Source: Erythrobacter sp. Alg231-14 (lineage in GTDB: Bacteria > Pseudomonadota > Alphaproteobacteria > Sphingomonadales > Sphingomonadaceae). From it: a stretch of DNA of 64,000 nucleotides. The notes beneath the pieces were generated by a model that was not told the DNA's origin, made no database searches, and worked only from the letters and a program-made list of their open reading frames with translations. The stretch lies in NCBI RefSeq assembly GCF_900149685.1, contig NZ_LT702999.1, positions 558,001 to 622,000 of the forward strand, written 5' to 3'. Below, piece by piece: positions 45,274 to 55,125 of this stretch. Every line of letters begins with the position of its first letter. Position 1 is the first letter of the stretch. The position numbers and the translations under genes are program-made.

Positions 45274-47622
45274 TTAGATCCCGCCTGACAAAAGGGGAAG
45301 CCGGCGCAGCCTTAGGCCCGTCGCCGAGAACAGTGCATTTGCAATGGCCGGCGGAGCAATAGCAACGCCAAGCTCTCCCGGATCAGCAGGGGTCGCTTCG
45401 CTGGCTATGAAATCCACTTCGACCTCGGGACAATCGGCCAAGGTGGGCAGACCCAAATCGGCGTACTCAAAACTGGTGGGCAATCCGCCACGCATTCTAA
45501 GGGCGTTGCCCAACGCAATTCCCAAACCGAAAAGCAATCCGCCTTCGATTTGCTGGCGTGCAATATCCAAGTTGATAATGCGTCCAATATCGACCGCCGC
45601 AGAAAGGCGGGTCACTCGCACACCGCTATCGCCTTCGCCCGCTTGGCGACGCGCGGTAGCAACGCAAGCGATCCGCCCACCTGTTTCGGCATCACCAATG
45701 CGATAGCACGCAATCCCCTGACCACTTTGATCCACGCCGCCGTTCCATTGCGCCATCGATGCGGCGCGCTGCAAACACGCCGCCAATCGAATGTCACTGC
45801 CCAACATCGACATGCGATAGGAGAGTGGTTCACGCATTGCGCTCGCGGCGATTTCGTCGATGAAACTTTCGATCGCAAAAGCCGATGGCACATGCGAATT
45901 GCCGCGGACACGGCCCACTGGCTGTCCCGTTTCGACGGGAATGTGGCGGACCGTGACGCTCGGCAATTCGTAGGGCGGGACGGTCCCTTCAAGAGCCAAT
46001 GGATCAGATCGATCACTGGATTCGCGGATCGCCGCCCACGACGTCAGATTGCCGAACAACCTTTCACCAAATTCTCGTGCGCTCGGAGGGGTTGCGACAC
46101 GGAGCTTGAGTGCGTCGATCGCCCCGCTGCCGGCGCCTGTGTCGCCGCCGGCCAACTGCGCCCCCAGCAGCATAAAGTATGGTGCACGAGGGCGCGATTT
46201 GATCAATTCCTCGCGCCGCTTCCAAGTCAGCTGAACCGGTTTGCCCAGCGATTTTGCAATATGCGCAATTTCAATGGCGTGGTCATGTTCAAGCCGCGAA
46301 TCAAAACTTCCGCCGGCCGGCATGGGATAAAGCGCCACGTCTTCGGTTCTTAGACCGACCGCCTTGGCCGCGGCTTTGCGCGTTTGTTCGGGGGCCTGTG
46401 TCGCGATCCACAATTCCAACCGACCGTCTGCATAACGCGCTGCCGCACTGGCCGTTTCGAGCGGTGCGGCATGGGCGGGCTCGACTTCATATCGACGAGC
46501 CACATCAACGCGGGTCAAAGCTTCTTCGCCAAAACCGGTTTCCGCGGTTTTAAAGCTATCGCCGGCGGATAACAGCGTGTCCAAACGGGCGTCTATATCG
46601 TCGCTGTTCACCGGAAAGCTTGTGGTGAATTGCGGCTCCATCGCGTTCAAAGCCCGCTCAGCGCTCCACCATGTGGTCGCCGCCACAGCAAGCCATCGTT
46701 TCGTTTTGACCGCGCCGACTATGCCGCCAATCTGCGATGCCGCATCCGGGTCGAATCCTGTCAATTCGCTTCCATCGCTTGGTCCGTGACGGATCGCTGC
46801 AAAGACCATTCCGGGAAGACGAACATCGGACGCAAAAGTGAAGCCGCCATCGACCTTTGATGGCAGATCGACACGCGGAAAATCGGGCAATTGCGCCGGT
46901 TCTTCAAGACCAAATCCCGGTTGCGCCGCAGCTTTATTCACAGTTGAGCTGGAAACGGGAACGGCGGCGGCATTTGGCGCATCGGGCTTTATTGGCGGTG
47001 GTTCAGGCGGGGATTGATCTGCCGCTCCCACCGCAAGTTCGCCGAACGTTGCGCTTTGGTCGCCAAAGCTGACTATACCGTCGTCAACCACGCATTCTTC
47101 CCAGGATGTGTCCCAACGCGAAGCGGCCTCTTGAGCAAGCATCGCGCGCGCCGCAGCGGCGGCGTATCGGCAAGATGCTTCATAAGCGGCGATCGATGTG
47201 CCTTCAGCTGTTGCAGTGAACCGTTCGGATCGAGCGAACGCGCGCGCCTGCATATCGTCGCTTGTTTCTGACAAGCCTGCCGCAAAAGAACCCCACAAAG
47301 GCGCCCATTTCTTGGCTAATGGCACGTTGGGATAAGCGGCCGCCACCGGCGCTGGCTCCACCGCGACCTGACGCCAATCCGCGCCCAGTTCTTGCGCCAC
47401 GATTTGGGGCAACAAGGTGGTGATCCCCTGCCCCATCTCCAATTGCGGCACAGCGACCGTTACGATCCCATCCTCCCCAATTTTAATCCAAGCGTCGAAA
47501 ACATGTTCGCCGCGCGCCGGTTCAAGCGGATTGGGGTAGTCGCGCGGCAAAAACCACCAAGCGACAAGCAATCCGCCGCCCAATGCAGCCCCGGTTGCCA
47601 ACCCGCGCCGAGTGATCTGCAT
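45274..47622 (-). CDS. Molybdenum hydroxylase large subunit (isoquinoline 1-oxidoreductase beta-like), exported
   Basis: The 782-aa product is of the xanthine dehydrogenase large-subunit type. It begins with a Tat-like signal (TRRGL, then a hydrophobic stretch to about residue 25) and the conserved FDAWIKIGEDGIVTVAVPQLEMGQGI. Molybdopterin-binding domains follow, with GGSFDSRLEHDHAIEIA, VRGNSHVPSAFAIESFIDE and GELGVAIAPPAIANAL. Its usual partner, a small 2Fe-2S subunit, is absent from this locus. The substrate is unknown. It lies 3 bp after the mrp gene, so the two are likely co-transcribed. Confidence 0.88.
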   Translation of the reverse strand: MQITRRGLATGAALGGGLLVAWWFLPRDYPNPLEPARGEHVFDAWIKIGEDGIVTVAVPQLEMGQGITTLLPQIVAQELGADWRQVAVEPAPVAAAYPNVPLAKKWAPLWGSFAAGLSETSDDMQARAFARSERFTATAEGTSIAAYEASCRYAAAAARAMLAQEAASRWDTSWEECVVDDGIVSFGDQSATFGELAVGAADQSPPEPPPIKPDAPNAAAVPVSSSTVNKAAAQPGFGLEEPAQLPDFPRVDLPSKVDGGFTFASDVRLPGMVFAAIRHGPSDGSELTGFDPDAASQIGGIVGAVKTKRWLAVAATTWWSAERALNAMEPQFTTSFPVNSDDIDARLDTLLSAGDSFKTAETGFGEEALTRVDVARRYEVEPAHAAPLETASAAARYADGRLELWIATQAPEQTRKAAAKAVGLRTEDVALYPMPAGGSFDSRLEHDHAIEIAHIAKSLGKPVQLTWKRREELIKSRPRAPYFMLLGAQLAGGDTGAGSGAIDALKLRVATPPSAREFGERLFGNLTSWAAIRESSDRSDPLALEGTVPPYELPSVTVRHIPVETGQPVGRVRGNSHVPSAFAIESFIDEIAASAMREPLSYRMSMLGSDIRLAACLQRAASMAQWNGGVDQSGQGIACYRIGDAETGGRIACVATARRQAGEGDSGVRVTRLSAAVDIGRIINLDIARQQIEGGLLFGLGIALGNALRMRGGLPTSFEYADLGLPTLADCPEVEVDFIASEATPADPGELGVAIAPPAIANALFSATGLRLRRLPLLSGGI

Positions 47623-47625
47623 GGC

Positions 47626-48663
47626 TTACACAGCCCCCGATTTCATCCAGCGGTCTAGCCGCTCGGCAATCGCAACAAACGGGGCCGCGCCTTCTCCGTC
47701 TAGAGAAGCAGGCGGTTGTCCCGCATCGCCCGCTTTACGTGTTTCCATGGTCAGTGGGATCCGGCCCAGGAATGGAATCTCTAGCGCCTTTGCAAATTTC
47801 TCCACGCCGCCTTGACCGAACGGGTCGCTAACCTCACCGCAATGAGGACAAGCATACCCGGCCATATTCTCAACCAAACCAATGATGGGTACTTCGCCGT
47901 CTTCAAACAACTGACCCGCGCGCGCGGCATCCAACAAAGCCAAATCTTGAGGGGTTGAGACCAGAACAGCGCCGTCGGGTTTGCTGTCTGACATCATCGA
48001 AATTTGCACATCGCCTGTGCCCGGCGGCAAGTCGATTAAGAGCAATTCAGTGTCATCCCAAACCGCGTCTACCAATTGACCAAGCGCTTTACCGGCCATG
48101 GGCCCGCGCCACGCAAGCGCTTTGCCCGGGGGTACAACATTGCCCATCGACAACACTTTGACGCCATGTGGGCTATCGATTGCGACAAGTTTGTCGCCTT
48201 GGTTCATCGGCTGTTCGCGATCCGTGGCCAGCAACCGCGGCTGTGAGGGGCCGTAAATATCGCCGTCAATTACGCCGACTTTGCGACCCATTTTGGCCAA
48301 AGCCACCGCCAGATTCGCCGTGAGAGTTGATTTTCCCACTCCGCCTTTGCCCGATCCCACGGCAATGATCATCCGCCGACGGCGGTCTGCGATCAAGGCT
48401 ATCCGTGCTTCGTTCACATCCACCAGACCGCCCTGATCATTCTCGACCAAGGCGTTTTGAATCAGTTTTTCCAGCTCCTCGCGGGCTTTTGCGCCCAAAT
48501 CACCGGCCTCAGCGACGATCACCGCGCGTTGATCAACAATGCGAGCGGAGCGAATCCTTCCTGAAATCTCAATCGGCAATGCAGCGCGGATCAATGCATC
48601 GTCCTTCGCAGCATCACGGGGCGGAGTGTCAGAGGACTGATTTTTATGGGAATCTTGAGTCAT
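47626..48663 (-). CDS. mrp: Mrp/NBP35-family Fe-S cluster carrier ATPase
   Basis: Mrp (ApbC) binds and delivers 4Fe-4S clusters. The 345-aa product has an N-terminal DUF59-like region (about 25-95), the deviant Walker A GSGKGGVGKSTLTANLAVAL, DGDIYGPSQPRLL, LLIDLPPGTGDVQ and the cluster-binding CxxC in GYACPHCGEVSDPFG. It starts the two-gene unit with the molybdenum hydroxylase and is divergent from hflK. Supply of clusters to a redox enzyme is a plausible link but not shown. Confidence 0.93.
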   Translation of the reverse strand: MTQDSHKNQSSDTPPRDAAKDDALIRAALPIEISGRIRSARIVDQRAVIVAEAGDLGAKAREELEKLIQNALVENDQGGLVDVNEARIALIADRRRRMIIAVGSGKGGVGKSTLTANLAVALAKMGRKVGVIDGDIYGPSQPRLLATDREQPMNQGDKLVAIDSPHGVKVLSMGNVVPPGKALAWRGPMAGKALGQLVDAVWDDTELLLIDLPPGTGDVQISMMSDSKPDGAVLVSTPQDLALLDAARAGQLFEDGEVPIIGLVENMAGYACPHCGEVSDPFGQGGVEKFAKALEIPFLGRIPLTMETRKAGDAGQPPASLDGEGAAPFVAIAERLDRWMKSGAV

Positions 48664-48796
48664 TATATCCGCAGAATTGTCGGTGTTGCAGGTCGCATTA
48701 TGCCCCTACCACCAATTTCGCGGCAATTTCACACCAATTTCATTATTGCGACCCCTGTTTTTCCTCAGATTGCGTTCCTATAAGAGTAGGATGCGA

Positions 48797-49963
48797 ATGT
48801 TTGATGGTTTTAAACACAATGTCGGGCTGGCTATGGCCGGTAAGAAAAACCCATGGGGTAAACCCACAAGCGGCGGCGGCGGCGATGATGGCGGCGGCGG
48901 CGATGATGGCGAAGGCGGGGGAGCATCTGGAAGTGATGATGGTCCTCGCAATCCTTGGCTACCGGGGGGCAGCAGCCAAAAACCGGGCGGGCGCCGCTCG
49001 GCCAATATAGAAGACATTTTTAAGAATAAGGGCCCCGAGGGCCCCAGCCGTTCTGGCGGCGGTGGCGGACCCGGCTTTCAAATGCCTGAACTTCCAGGTG
49101 GACGCAGTTGGACCCCAATACTGATTTTTGGTGCCGTGATTTTGTGGTGGCTGTTCACTGGATTGCACTTGATCCAGCCGCGCGAAAACGCCGTAGTCAA
49201 ACGGTTGGGCGAATTTCACCGGACATTGGAACCTGGCTTTCATATGTCGTTCCCCTTCCCGATTGAGACTGTTGATGTCGAAGACGTCGAGGGCGTTCGC
49301 GCCGTGAACATTCCCGATGGAAGTGGAGAGAAACTGATTCTAACCGGGGATCAAAACCTCGTCGATCTCAGCTACATCGTCCGCTGGCGGATCAACAATT
49401 TGAGCGATTTCAAATTCAAGTTGGCTGAACCGGTTCAGACGGTTAACGAAGTGGCCGAAGCTGCGATGCGCGCATCGGTCGCCGAAAAAACGCTGGACGA
49501 CACGTTCTCGGGCCAAGGTCGTTCCGAAATCCAACAGGCAGTGCGTGAACGGATGCAGGAAACGCTCGACGCGTATCAAGCCGGGATCCAAGTCGTTGGT
49601 GTCGAAATTGCCAAGGCTGACCCGCCAAGCGAAGTTGTCGAAGCCTTTCGCGATGTCTCGGTTGCCGAACAAAACGCCGATCGCAACCGAAACCAAGCGC
49701 AAGGTTACGCGCAACAAACTCTCGCTACCGCCGAGGGTGAGGCCGAAGCGTTCAGCAAGGTGTATGAACAATACCGCCTTGCTCCGGGTGTGACCCGACA
49801 ACGTCTGTATTATGAAACCATGGAGCGTGTTCTGGCGCAGACTGACAAAACTATCGTCGAAGCCGAAGGCGTGACGCCATATCTACCGCTTCCAGAAATA
49901 CGCCGCCGGGCAAACGCCGCGCAGCCGGCTCCTGCTGCACCAACTCAGGCGGGAGGCCAATAA
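48797..49963 (+). CDS. hflK: HflK, subunit of the HflKC membrane complex
   Basis: HflK and HflC form a SPFH/band-7 cage that surrounds and modulates the FtsH protease. The product (388 aa) has a Gly/Asp-rich cytoplasmic N-terminus with two GGGGDD repeats, one transmembrane helix (about 98-116), and a band-7 domain with HLIQPRENAVVKRLGEF and HMSFPFPIETVDVED. A coiled coil follows (VAEQNADRNRNQAQGYAQ). The ATG at 48797 has TAGGA 5 nt upstream; ATG 48791 is also possible. Its stop overlaps the hflC start (TAATG). Confidence 0.93.
   Translation: MFDGFKHNVGLAMAGKKNPWGKPTSGGGGDDGGGGDDGEGGGASGSDDGPRNPWLPGGSSQKPGGRRSANIEDIFKNKGPEGPSRSGGGGGPGFQMPELPGGRSWTPILIFGAVILWWLFTGLHLIQPRENAVVKRLGEFHRTLEPGFHMSFPFPIETVDVEDVEGVRAVNIPDGSGEKLILTGDQNLVDLSYIVRWRINNLSDFKFKLAEPVQTVNEVAEAAMRASVAEKTLDDTFSGQGRSEIQQAVRERMQETLDAYQAGIQVVGVEIAKADPPSEVVEAFRDVSVAEQNADRNRNQAQGYAQQTLATAEGEAEAFSKVYEQYRLAPGVTRQRLYYETMERVLAQTDKTIVEAEGVTPYLPLPEIRRRANAAQPAPAAPTQAGGQ
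48872..48907 (+). repeat. Tandem 18-bp repeat inside hflK
   Basis: Two perfect copies of an 18-bp unit (four GGC triplets, then GATGAT) occur at 48872-48889 and 48890-48907. They encode the GGGGDD repeats of the HflK N-terminus. In-frame slippage here could vary the linker length. Confidence 0.8.
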
Positions 49964-50799
49964 TGGAAAATCTTTGGAACAACTATCGCTGGTTGGTTGT
50001 CATTTTGGGCATCACGCTGATCGGCCTTTCGATGAGCGTCTTTGTCGTCAACGAAGAAGAGCAAGTCGTTGTCGTCCGCGCGGGTGAACCGATCTATGTC
50101 TACAACCGCCCGGGAAGCGATTTTTCCGCCGGCTTGGGCATTCGCGCACCATTGATAGATTCCATTCGTCGCGTTGAAAAACGCGTGCTGGATCTGGAAA
50201 TGACGGACGAGGAAGTTCTCTCGAACGATCAACAACGCCTTTTGGTAAGTGCCTACGCCCGTTTCCGCATCATCAACCCCATTCGCATGATTGAACGGGC
50301 GAACACCACCGACGGTGTTGTCGTCGCGCTGGAACCGATCTTGAACTCGGCTTTGCGTCAAGAATTGGGGCGACGCACATTTGCCAGCATGTTGACCGCA
50401 GAGCGCGGCACAGCATTGGCCAATGTCCGAGCAAACCTCGACAGAGAGGCACGCCAATACGGTGCCGAAGTAATCGATGTTCAGATCAAACGGACCGACT
50501 TGCCGTCTGGTGCGCCGCTCGAATCAGCATTCCAACGCATGGAATCAGATCGTGAGCGCGAAGCCCGCACAATCCGTGCGGCCGGCGCACGTGACGCTCG
50601 AGTCATCCGCGCAGAGGCTGACGCCGAAGCCGCCCGTATCTACGCAGAGAGCTTTGGCCAAGACGCCAGTTTCTACGATTTCTATCGCGCGATGCAAAGC
50701 TACGAACAAAGCTTTGCGCGCGGCGAGGGGCGCGGAGAAAGCTCGATCATTATGTCGCCGGACAACGAATATCTGCGTCAATTCCGCGGTCAACGTTAA
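49963..50799 (+). CDS. hflC: HflC, subunit of the HflKC membrane complex
   Basis: This is the partner of HflK. The 278-aa product has one N-terminal transmembrane helix (about 8-27) and the SPFH start SVFVVNEEEQVVVVRAGEP. Next come GLGIRAPLIDSIRRVEKRVLDLE, LVSAYARFRIINP and a basic Glu/Arg-rich coiled coil near 195-225. It ends IIMSPDNEYLRQF, as HflC proteins do. The 1-nt TAATG overlap with hflK shows translational coupling. The HtrA protease gene follows by about 230 bp on the same strand. Confidence 0.94.
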   Translation: MENLWNNYRWLVVILGITLIGLSMSVFVVNEEEQVVVVRAGEPIYVYNRPGSDFSAGLGIRAPLIDSIRRVEKRVLDLEMTDEEVLSNDQQRLLVSAYARFRIINPIRMIERANTTDGVVVALEPILNSALRQELGRRTFASMLTAERGTALANVRANLDREARQYGAEVIDVQIKRTDLPSGAPLESAFQRMESDREREARTIRAAGARDARVIRAEADAEAARIYAESFGQDASFYDFYRAMQSYEQSFARGEGRGESSIIMSPDNEYLRQFRGQR

Positions 50800-51027
50800 G
50801 ACATTGGCTTTGTCGACGGATTAGAGACTGGCGGTAACTGTTCACGCGAATCCGCCGAACAAACACAATGAAGGAACGCGCGAGCAATCGGATGAACCGC
50901 CAACAGGGCTCTACCGACTACAAGTGTGTTCAATCTCCGTTCAGTGCGTCTAAGCGCATTCTGGGGACGTAACTGGAACAGAAAAAGGGCGCGGTATGCT
51001 GCCCAAAATGAAAAGGAACGAGAGGAC

Positions 51028-52560
51028 GTGAGCAACGTGCGGTATGTTTATGGACTGACGAGCGCGCTTTTGGTGGGGGGTGCAGCGGTCTCGTTGATGA
51101 CTGGCTATCCCGCAGGCGCGCAGGTCGCTCAAAATGCTGATTCTGTCATGAATCAGGTGGTTCCCATCGAAGGTGCACCGGCAAGCTTTGCCGATCTGAC
51201 CGAGCAATTGCAGCCCGCGGTGGTCAATATCGCGACGCGCCAATCAATTCAGGTTGATCGCAACCCATTCGCTGGCACGCCGTTCGCTGAATTGTTCAAT
51301 CGGCGCAGAGGCGGCAACAATCAGCCGCAGACGCGCGAAGCGCAATCGCTCGGTTCGGGCTTTATCATCAGTGCCGATGGCTTCGTCGTCACTAACAACC
51401 ACGTTGTGGCGCCGGACAACCGGGCGACGCTCGAAGAAATCACCATCACTATGCCCGATGGCACCGAGTATCAGGCGGAATTGATCGGCGCGGACGCCGC
51501 CTCCGATCTGGCTGTTCTCAAAATTCAATCGGAAAACACGTTTCCCTTCGTGAATTTTGGCGATTCAGCTCAAACGCGCGTGGGTGAGTGGGTTGTCGCG
51601 ATCGGCAATCCATTTGGTCTTGGCGGCACCGTAACGTCGGGCATCGTATCGGCGGTCTATCGCAACACCGGCCAAGGCGGCGCCTATGACCGCTTTATTC
51701 AAACCGACGCCAGCATCAACCGCGGCAATTCGGGCGGACCGTTGTTCGACATGCGCGGCAACGTGATCGGCATCAACAACGCGATCTTCTCACCTAGCGG
51801 CGGCAGCGTCGGCATTGGTTTTGCCATCCCAGCGGAAATCGCTGCCCCAATCGTAGAGCAATTGCGGCAAGGCAATGAGATTGAGCGTGGCTTCCTCGGC
51901 GTTAGCCTTGAACCGATGAACGACGATTTGGCCGATTCCCTTGGCCTGCCGCGCAATCGTGGTGAAATGGTCCAATCGGTCCAAGACGACAGTGCGGCGG
52001 AGAACGCCGGTCTGCGTGCCGGCGACATCATCGTGAGCGTCAATGGTCAGGATGTGACATCCGAACAAACGGTGTCATTCCTCGTCGCGAACATCGCGCC
52101 AGGTGAAAGCGTTCCGATCGAAGCCATTCGTGATGGCAACCGGATTGCGATCAACGCAACATTGGGCAAACGTCCAAGCGAAGCAGAGCTTGCGCAACAA
52201 CAGCAAACATTTGACCCGGATTCCGAAGAGCCGATGGCTCCGAACGAATCCGACGAAATGATTGCTGAAAAATTGGGCCTCCAAGTGCTGGAAATGACGC
52301 CGCAAATCGCGCGCAGCCTAGGTGTGGGCTCGGATACAGCCGGATTGGTTGTTGGTGCGGTTGACCCGAATTCCGATGCAGGCCGCAAAGGGCTTCGTCG
52401 GGGCGACATTATCCTATCTGCCAATTATCAGGCGATCAGCACAATCGAAGGTCTGCGCGAACAGATCACCGCAGCGGAATCAGACAATCGCGACGCCGTA
52501 TTGTTGCGCATCCAACGCCGCGGCGCACCACCGCGCTTCTTGCCGGTGCGTTTGCGCTAA
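51028..52560 (+). CDS. DegP/HtrA-family periplasmic serine protease
   Basis: This periplasmic quality-control protease degrades misfolded envelope proteins. The product is about 510 aa. A signal peptide (VYGLTSALLVGGAAVSL to YPAGA) precedes the trypsin-like domain with His125 (TNNHVVAPD), Asp160 (ASDLAVLKIQ) and Ser235 (RGNSGGPLFD). Two PDZ domains follow (FLGVSLEPMNDDLADSLG; GLRAGDIIVSVNGQDV; then a second with GLRRGDIILSANYQAI). I chose the GTG at 51028 because AGAGGA precedes it and it starts the signal peptide; an ATG at 50926 gives an unlikely extension. The upstream hflKC pair acts in the same process. Confidence 0.92.
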   Translation: MSNVRYVYGLTSALLVGGAAVSLMTGYPAGAQVAQNADSVMNQVVPIEGAPASFADLTEQLQPAVVNIATRQSIQVDRNPFAGTPFAELFNRRRGGNNQPQTREAQSLGSGFIISADGFVVTNNHVVAPDNRATLEEITITMPDGTEYQAELIGADAASDLAVLKIQSENTFPFVNFGDSAQTRVGEWVVAIGNPFGLGGTVTSGIVSAVYRNTGQGGAYDRFIQTDASINRGNSGGPLFDMRGNVIGINNAIFSPSGGSVGIGFAIPAEIAAPIVEQLRQGNEIERGFLGVSLEPMNDDLADSLGLPRNRGEMVQSVQDDSAAENAGLRAGDIIVSVNGQDVTSEQTVSFLVANIAPGESVPIEAIRDGNRIAINATLGKRPSEAELAQQQQTFDPDSEEPMAPNESDEMIAEKLGLQVLEMTPQIARSLGVGSDTAGLVVGAVDPNSDAGRKGLRRGDIILSANYQAISTIEGLREQITAAESDNRDAVLLRIQRRGAPPRFLPVRLR

Positions 52561-52593
52561 ACTGGCCCAGCAACCGACCCACAAAGTGAATGA

Positions 52594-52629
52594 GCCCCCG
52601 GTCAGCATCGCTGATCGGGGGCTTTTCTT
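52594..52629 (+). terminator. Rho-independent terminator after the HtrA protease gene
   Basis: A 13-bp hairpin with one G-T pair (GCCCCCGGTCAGC, loop ATC, GCTGATCGGGGGC) is followed by TTTTCTTTT. It starts 34 bp after the stop codon. Confidence 0.9.
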
Positions 52630-52662
52630 TTGGCGCCATTGAGGCGCAAATTGGCCGTCGTC

Positions 52663-54981
52663 CTACCTGTTGTTGAACGAGGTGTTGGGTACATTGTTCG
52701 AACCACCCTCGCCCGGATCCCGCGGTGGGGCAATCGCCGGAGGCGGCACAGAGTTGGGCTCAGGTTCGGGCGGCGCATTGCGTGGCGGACGATTTTGCCC
52801 CGTGGCCTCATCTAGGAAATCCTGGCTGGCGGCGGATGGTGGTTCAAGCTCTGGGATTGGAGCCAAACCGCCCTCGCCGACACCTCCACCGACCGGCCCG
52901 CCATTTCGTCCATCACCGAACGCGCCTTCGAAGCCATCGTCGCCCGTTTCGCGACGGCCCGGTTCGATCAGATTGCCTTGCTCATCGATAAAGTAGTAAT
53001 CGTCTGGGTCGCCAAACATCGCCTCTTCATCGGGCTCAAGGCGCCAATCCGGCAAATTCAATTCGGTGTCGAATTCTTCAACAGCCCGATCTTTCACCGC
53101 GTACCGCATATAGGCGGCGAACGCCTGAGCTGGGGCGCGTCCGCCTTGGAGGCCGGGCACGGCTCTCGCATCATCGCGGCCCATCCAAACGCCGGTTGTA
53201 ATCCCGCTTGAAAAACCGACAAACCAACCGTCCTTGTTTGAACTGGTTGTGCCGGTCTTACCCGCAACCGGACGACCAATTTGGGCCGCACGGCCCGTAC
53301 CCGTCTGGACGGCTGCCTGCAGAAGATCCGTTATCCCTGCGGCAACGTAGTCGGGCACCAATTGCGTTTCGCGCGACTTTTCATGCTCATAAATTGTCTC
53401 ACCATCGGCGGTTGTTACTTTGAGAATGCCGTAAGGCTCAACCGCCATCCCGCCTGCCGAAACGCTTGCAAAAGCGCGCGTCATTTCGATCAACCTTACC
53501 TCAGAAGATCCCAACACCATCGATGGGAAGGTCGATATAGGGCTGCTGACACCGAACCGCCGCGCCATGCTGGCCACGGTTCCGAAACCAACTTCATTGC
53601 CCAATTGGGCCGCGACCGTGTTGATCGAGTAGGCAAAGGCCGTGCGCAAATTTGTATCGCCGACATTGCGCCCGTTTGCGTTGCGCGGGCTCCACCCGTC
53701 TATGGTGACGGGTACATCTTTGACTTTGTCATCGGGCGTGTATCCAGCTTCCAATGCAGCGAGGAAGACGAACAATTTCCACGATGAACCCGGTTGCCGC
53801 ATCGCGTTGGTCGCGCGGTTAAAATTCGTTTCTACGTAATCGGTGCCGCCCACCAAAGCGAGGATCGCGCCGTCGCGATCAAGGCTAACCAATGCGCCCT
53901 GTGTTTCGCCCGGCGTGTTGGCATCAATAGACGCGGTGGCCGCGCGCTGCATTCCAACGTCCAATGTGGTCCAGACCTCAAGCGGCGCGTTAGTTTCTGG
54001 TAGCAAAAGATCGAGTTGCGGAAGCGCCCAATCGGTAAAATAGCGAACCGAGTTTTGGCCCGATTGCTGTTTCAGTTCGACCGTGTCGACATCAACGGAT
54101 GCTTGCGCTTCGGTGATATATTCCTGTTCACGCATCAACCTCAAAACCACTTGAGCCCGATCCACCGCGGCTTGGACATCTGCGGTGGGTGAATAGCGGC
54201 TTGGCGCTTTGACAAGTCCGGCAATGATCGATGCTTCGGCTACGCTCAATTCTGTGCCGGGATGGCTGAAGAATTTGCGGCTCGCGCTGTCGACGCCGTA
54301 TGCGCCGCCGCCAAAGTACACCTTGTTCAGATAGAGTTCGAGCAACTGCTCTTTCGAAAACCGCCATTCGAGGGCCATCGCTAGGACGGCTTCACGCGCT
54401 TTGCGGTCCACCGTGCGGTTGGATGACAGGAAAAGGTTGCGTGCCAATTGCTGGGAAATCGTTGATGTGCCACCGACCCGCGCGCGCGAACCGGTAATCC
54501 CTTCGACAATCGCGCCGCCTGTGCGCCAAAAATCGATCCCGAAATGCGAATGAAACCTGCGATCTTCGACCGCTATCATCGCATTGCGCATGTTTTCCGG
54601 AATCTCATCATGGTCCAGCCACTCGCCAAAACTGGGCCCAATCTCAACAATTTCGCTGCCATCGCGGGCACGAACCAAGATCGTTTGTCCCGTTTGGTTG
54701 GCCTTTAATTCCTGAAAGCTAGGTATCTCACGCGCCGCAAACCCGACCGCAAACGCAAGAAAGATCACACCTAGAACACCAGCGGCGGTGCCCCAAATGG
54801 TCAGCTGTTTGGTCCATTTCCAAAGAAATGATGGTTTCTTGGGACCGGAATTGGATGCTGCTTTGCCCTTGCGCGAAAGCCTCTGTTTTCCGGACGCCTT
54901 GCCCGCACTCGCACGCTCAGTCGCAGCCCGGCGAGAGCCGCGCTTGCCTTTGTTTTGAAGGCTGTCACCCCGCTTAGACAT
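52663..54981 (-). CDS. Penicillin-binding protein 1A-type peptidoglycan synthase
   Basis: This is a bifunctional class A PBP that polymerises and crosslinks peptidoglycan. The 772-aa product has a basic cytoplasmic tail (1-58), one helix (about 60-83), and a GT51 domain with Glu139 in AVEDRRFHSHFG and GGTSTISQQLARNLFL. The transpeptidase domain has S399-x-x-K402 (PGSSWKLF), S452-I-N and KTGTTSSN. A Pro/Gly/Asn-rich C-terminal tail of about 110 residues has no recognisable domain. It converges on the HtrA gene. Confidence 0.93.
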   Translation of the reverse strand: MSKRGDSLQNKGKRGSRRAATERASAGKASGKQRLSRKGKAASNSGPKKPSFLWKWTKQLTIWGTAAGVLGVIFLAFAVGFAAREIPSFQELKANQTGQTILVRARDGSEIVEIGPSFGEWLDHDEIPENMRNAMIAVEDRRFHSHFGIDFWRTGGAIVEGITGSRARVGGTSTISQQLARNLFLSSNRTVDRKAREAVLAMALEWRFSKEQLLELYLNKVYFGGGAYGVDSASRKFFSHPGTELSVAEASIIAGLVKAPSRYSPTADVQAAVDRAQVVLRLMREQEYITEAQASVDVDTVELKQQSGQNSVRYFTDWALPQLDLLLPETNAPLEVWTTLDVGMQRAATASIDANTPGETQGALVSLDRDGAILALVGGTDYVETNFNRATNAMRQPGSSWKLFVFLAALEAGYTPDDKVKDVPVTIDGWSPRNANGRNVGDTNLRTAFAYSINTVAAQLGNEVGFGTVASMARRFGVSSPISTFPSMVLGSSEVRLIEMTRAFASVSAGGMAVEPYGILKVTTADGETIYEHEKSRETQLVPDYVAAGITDLLQAAVQTGTGRAAQIGRPVAGKTGTTSSNKDGWFVGFSSGITTGVWMGRDDARAVPGLQGGRAPAQAFAAYMRYAVKDRAVEEFDTELNLPDWRLEPDEEAMFGDPDDYYFIDEQGNLIEPGRRETGDDGFEGAFGDGRNGGPVGGGVGEGGLAPIPELEPPSAASQDFLDEATGQNRPPRNAPPEPEPNSVPPPAIAPPRDPGEGGSNNVPNTSFNNR

Positions 54982-55125
54982 TACACTTTATGGCCTATTC
55001 CTGATGGCGTGTTTGGCTGAACCGGTGTCGGACACAGCATTTCAAGCATCGTTATGCTTAGAACACTTGTAACCGGGCGTGAACAATGCGCCGCGCATCA
55101 TCCCCATCGCAATACTCAACGCAAA

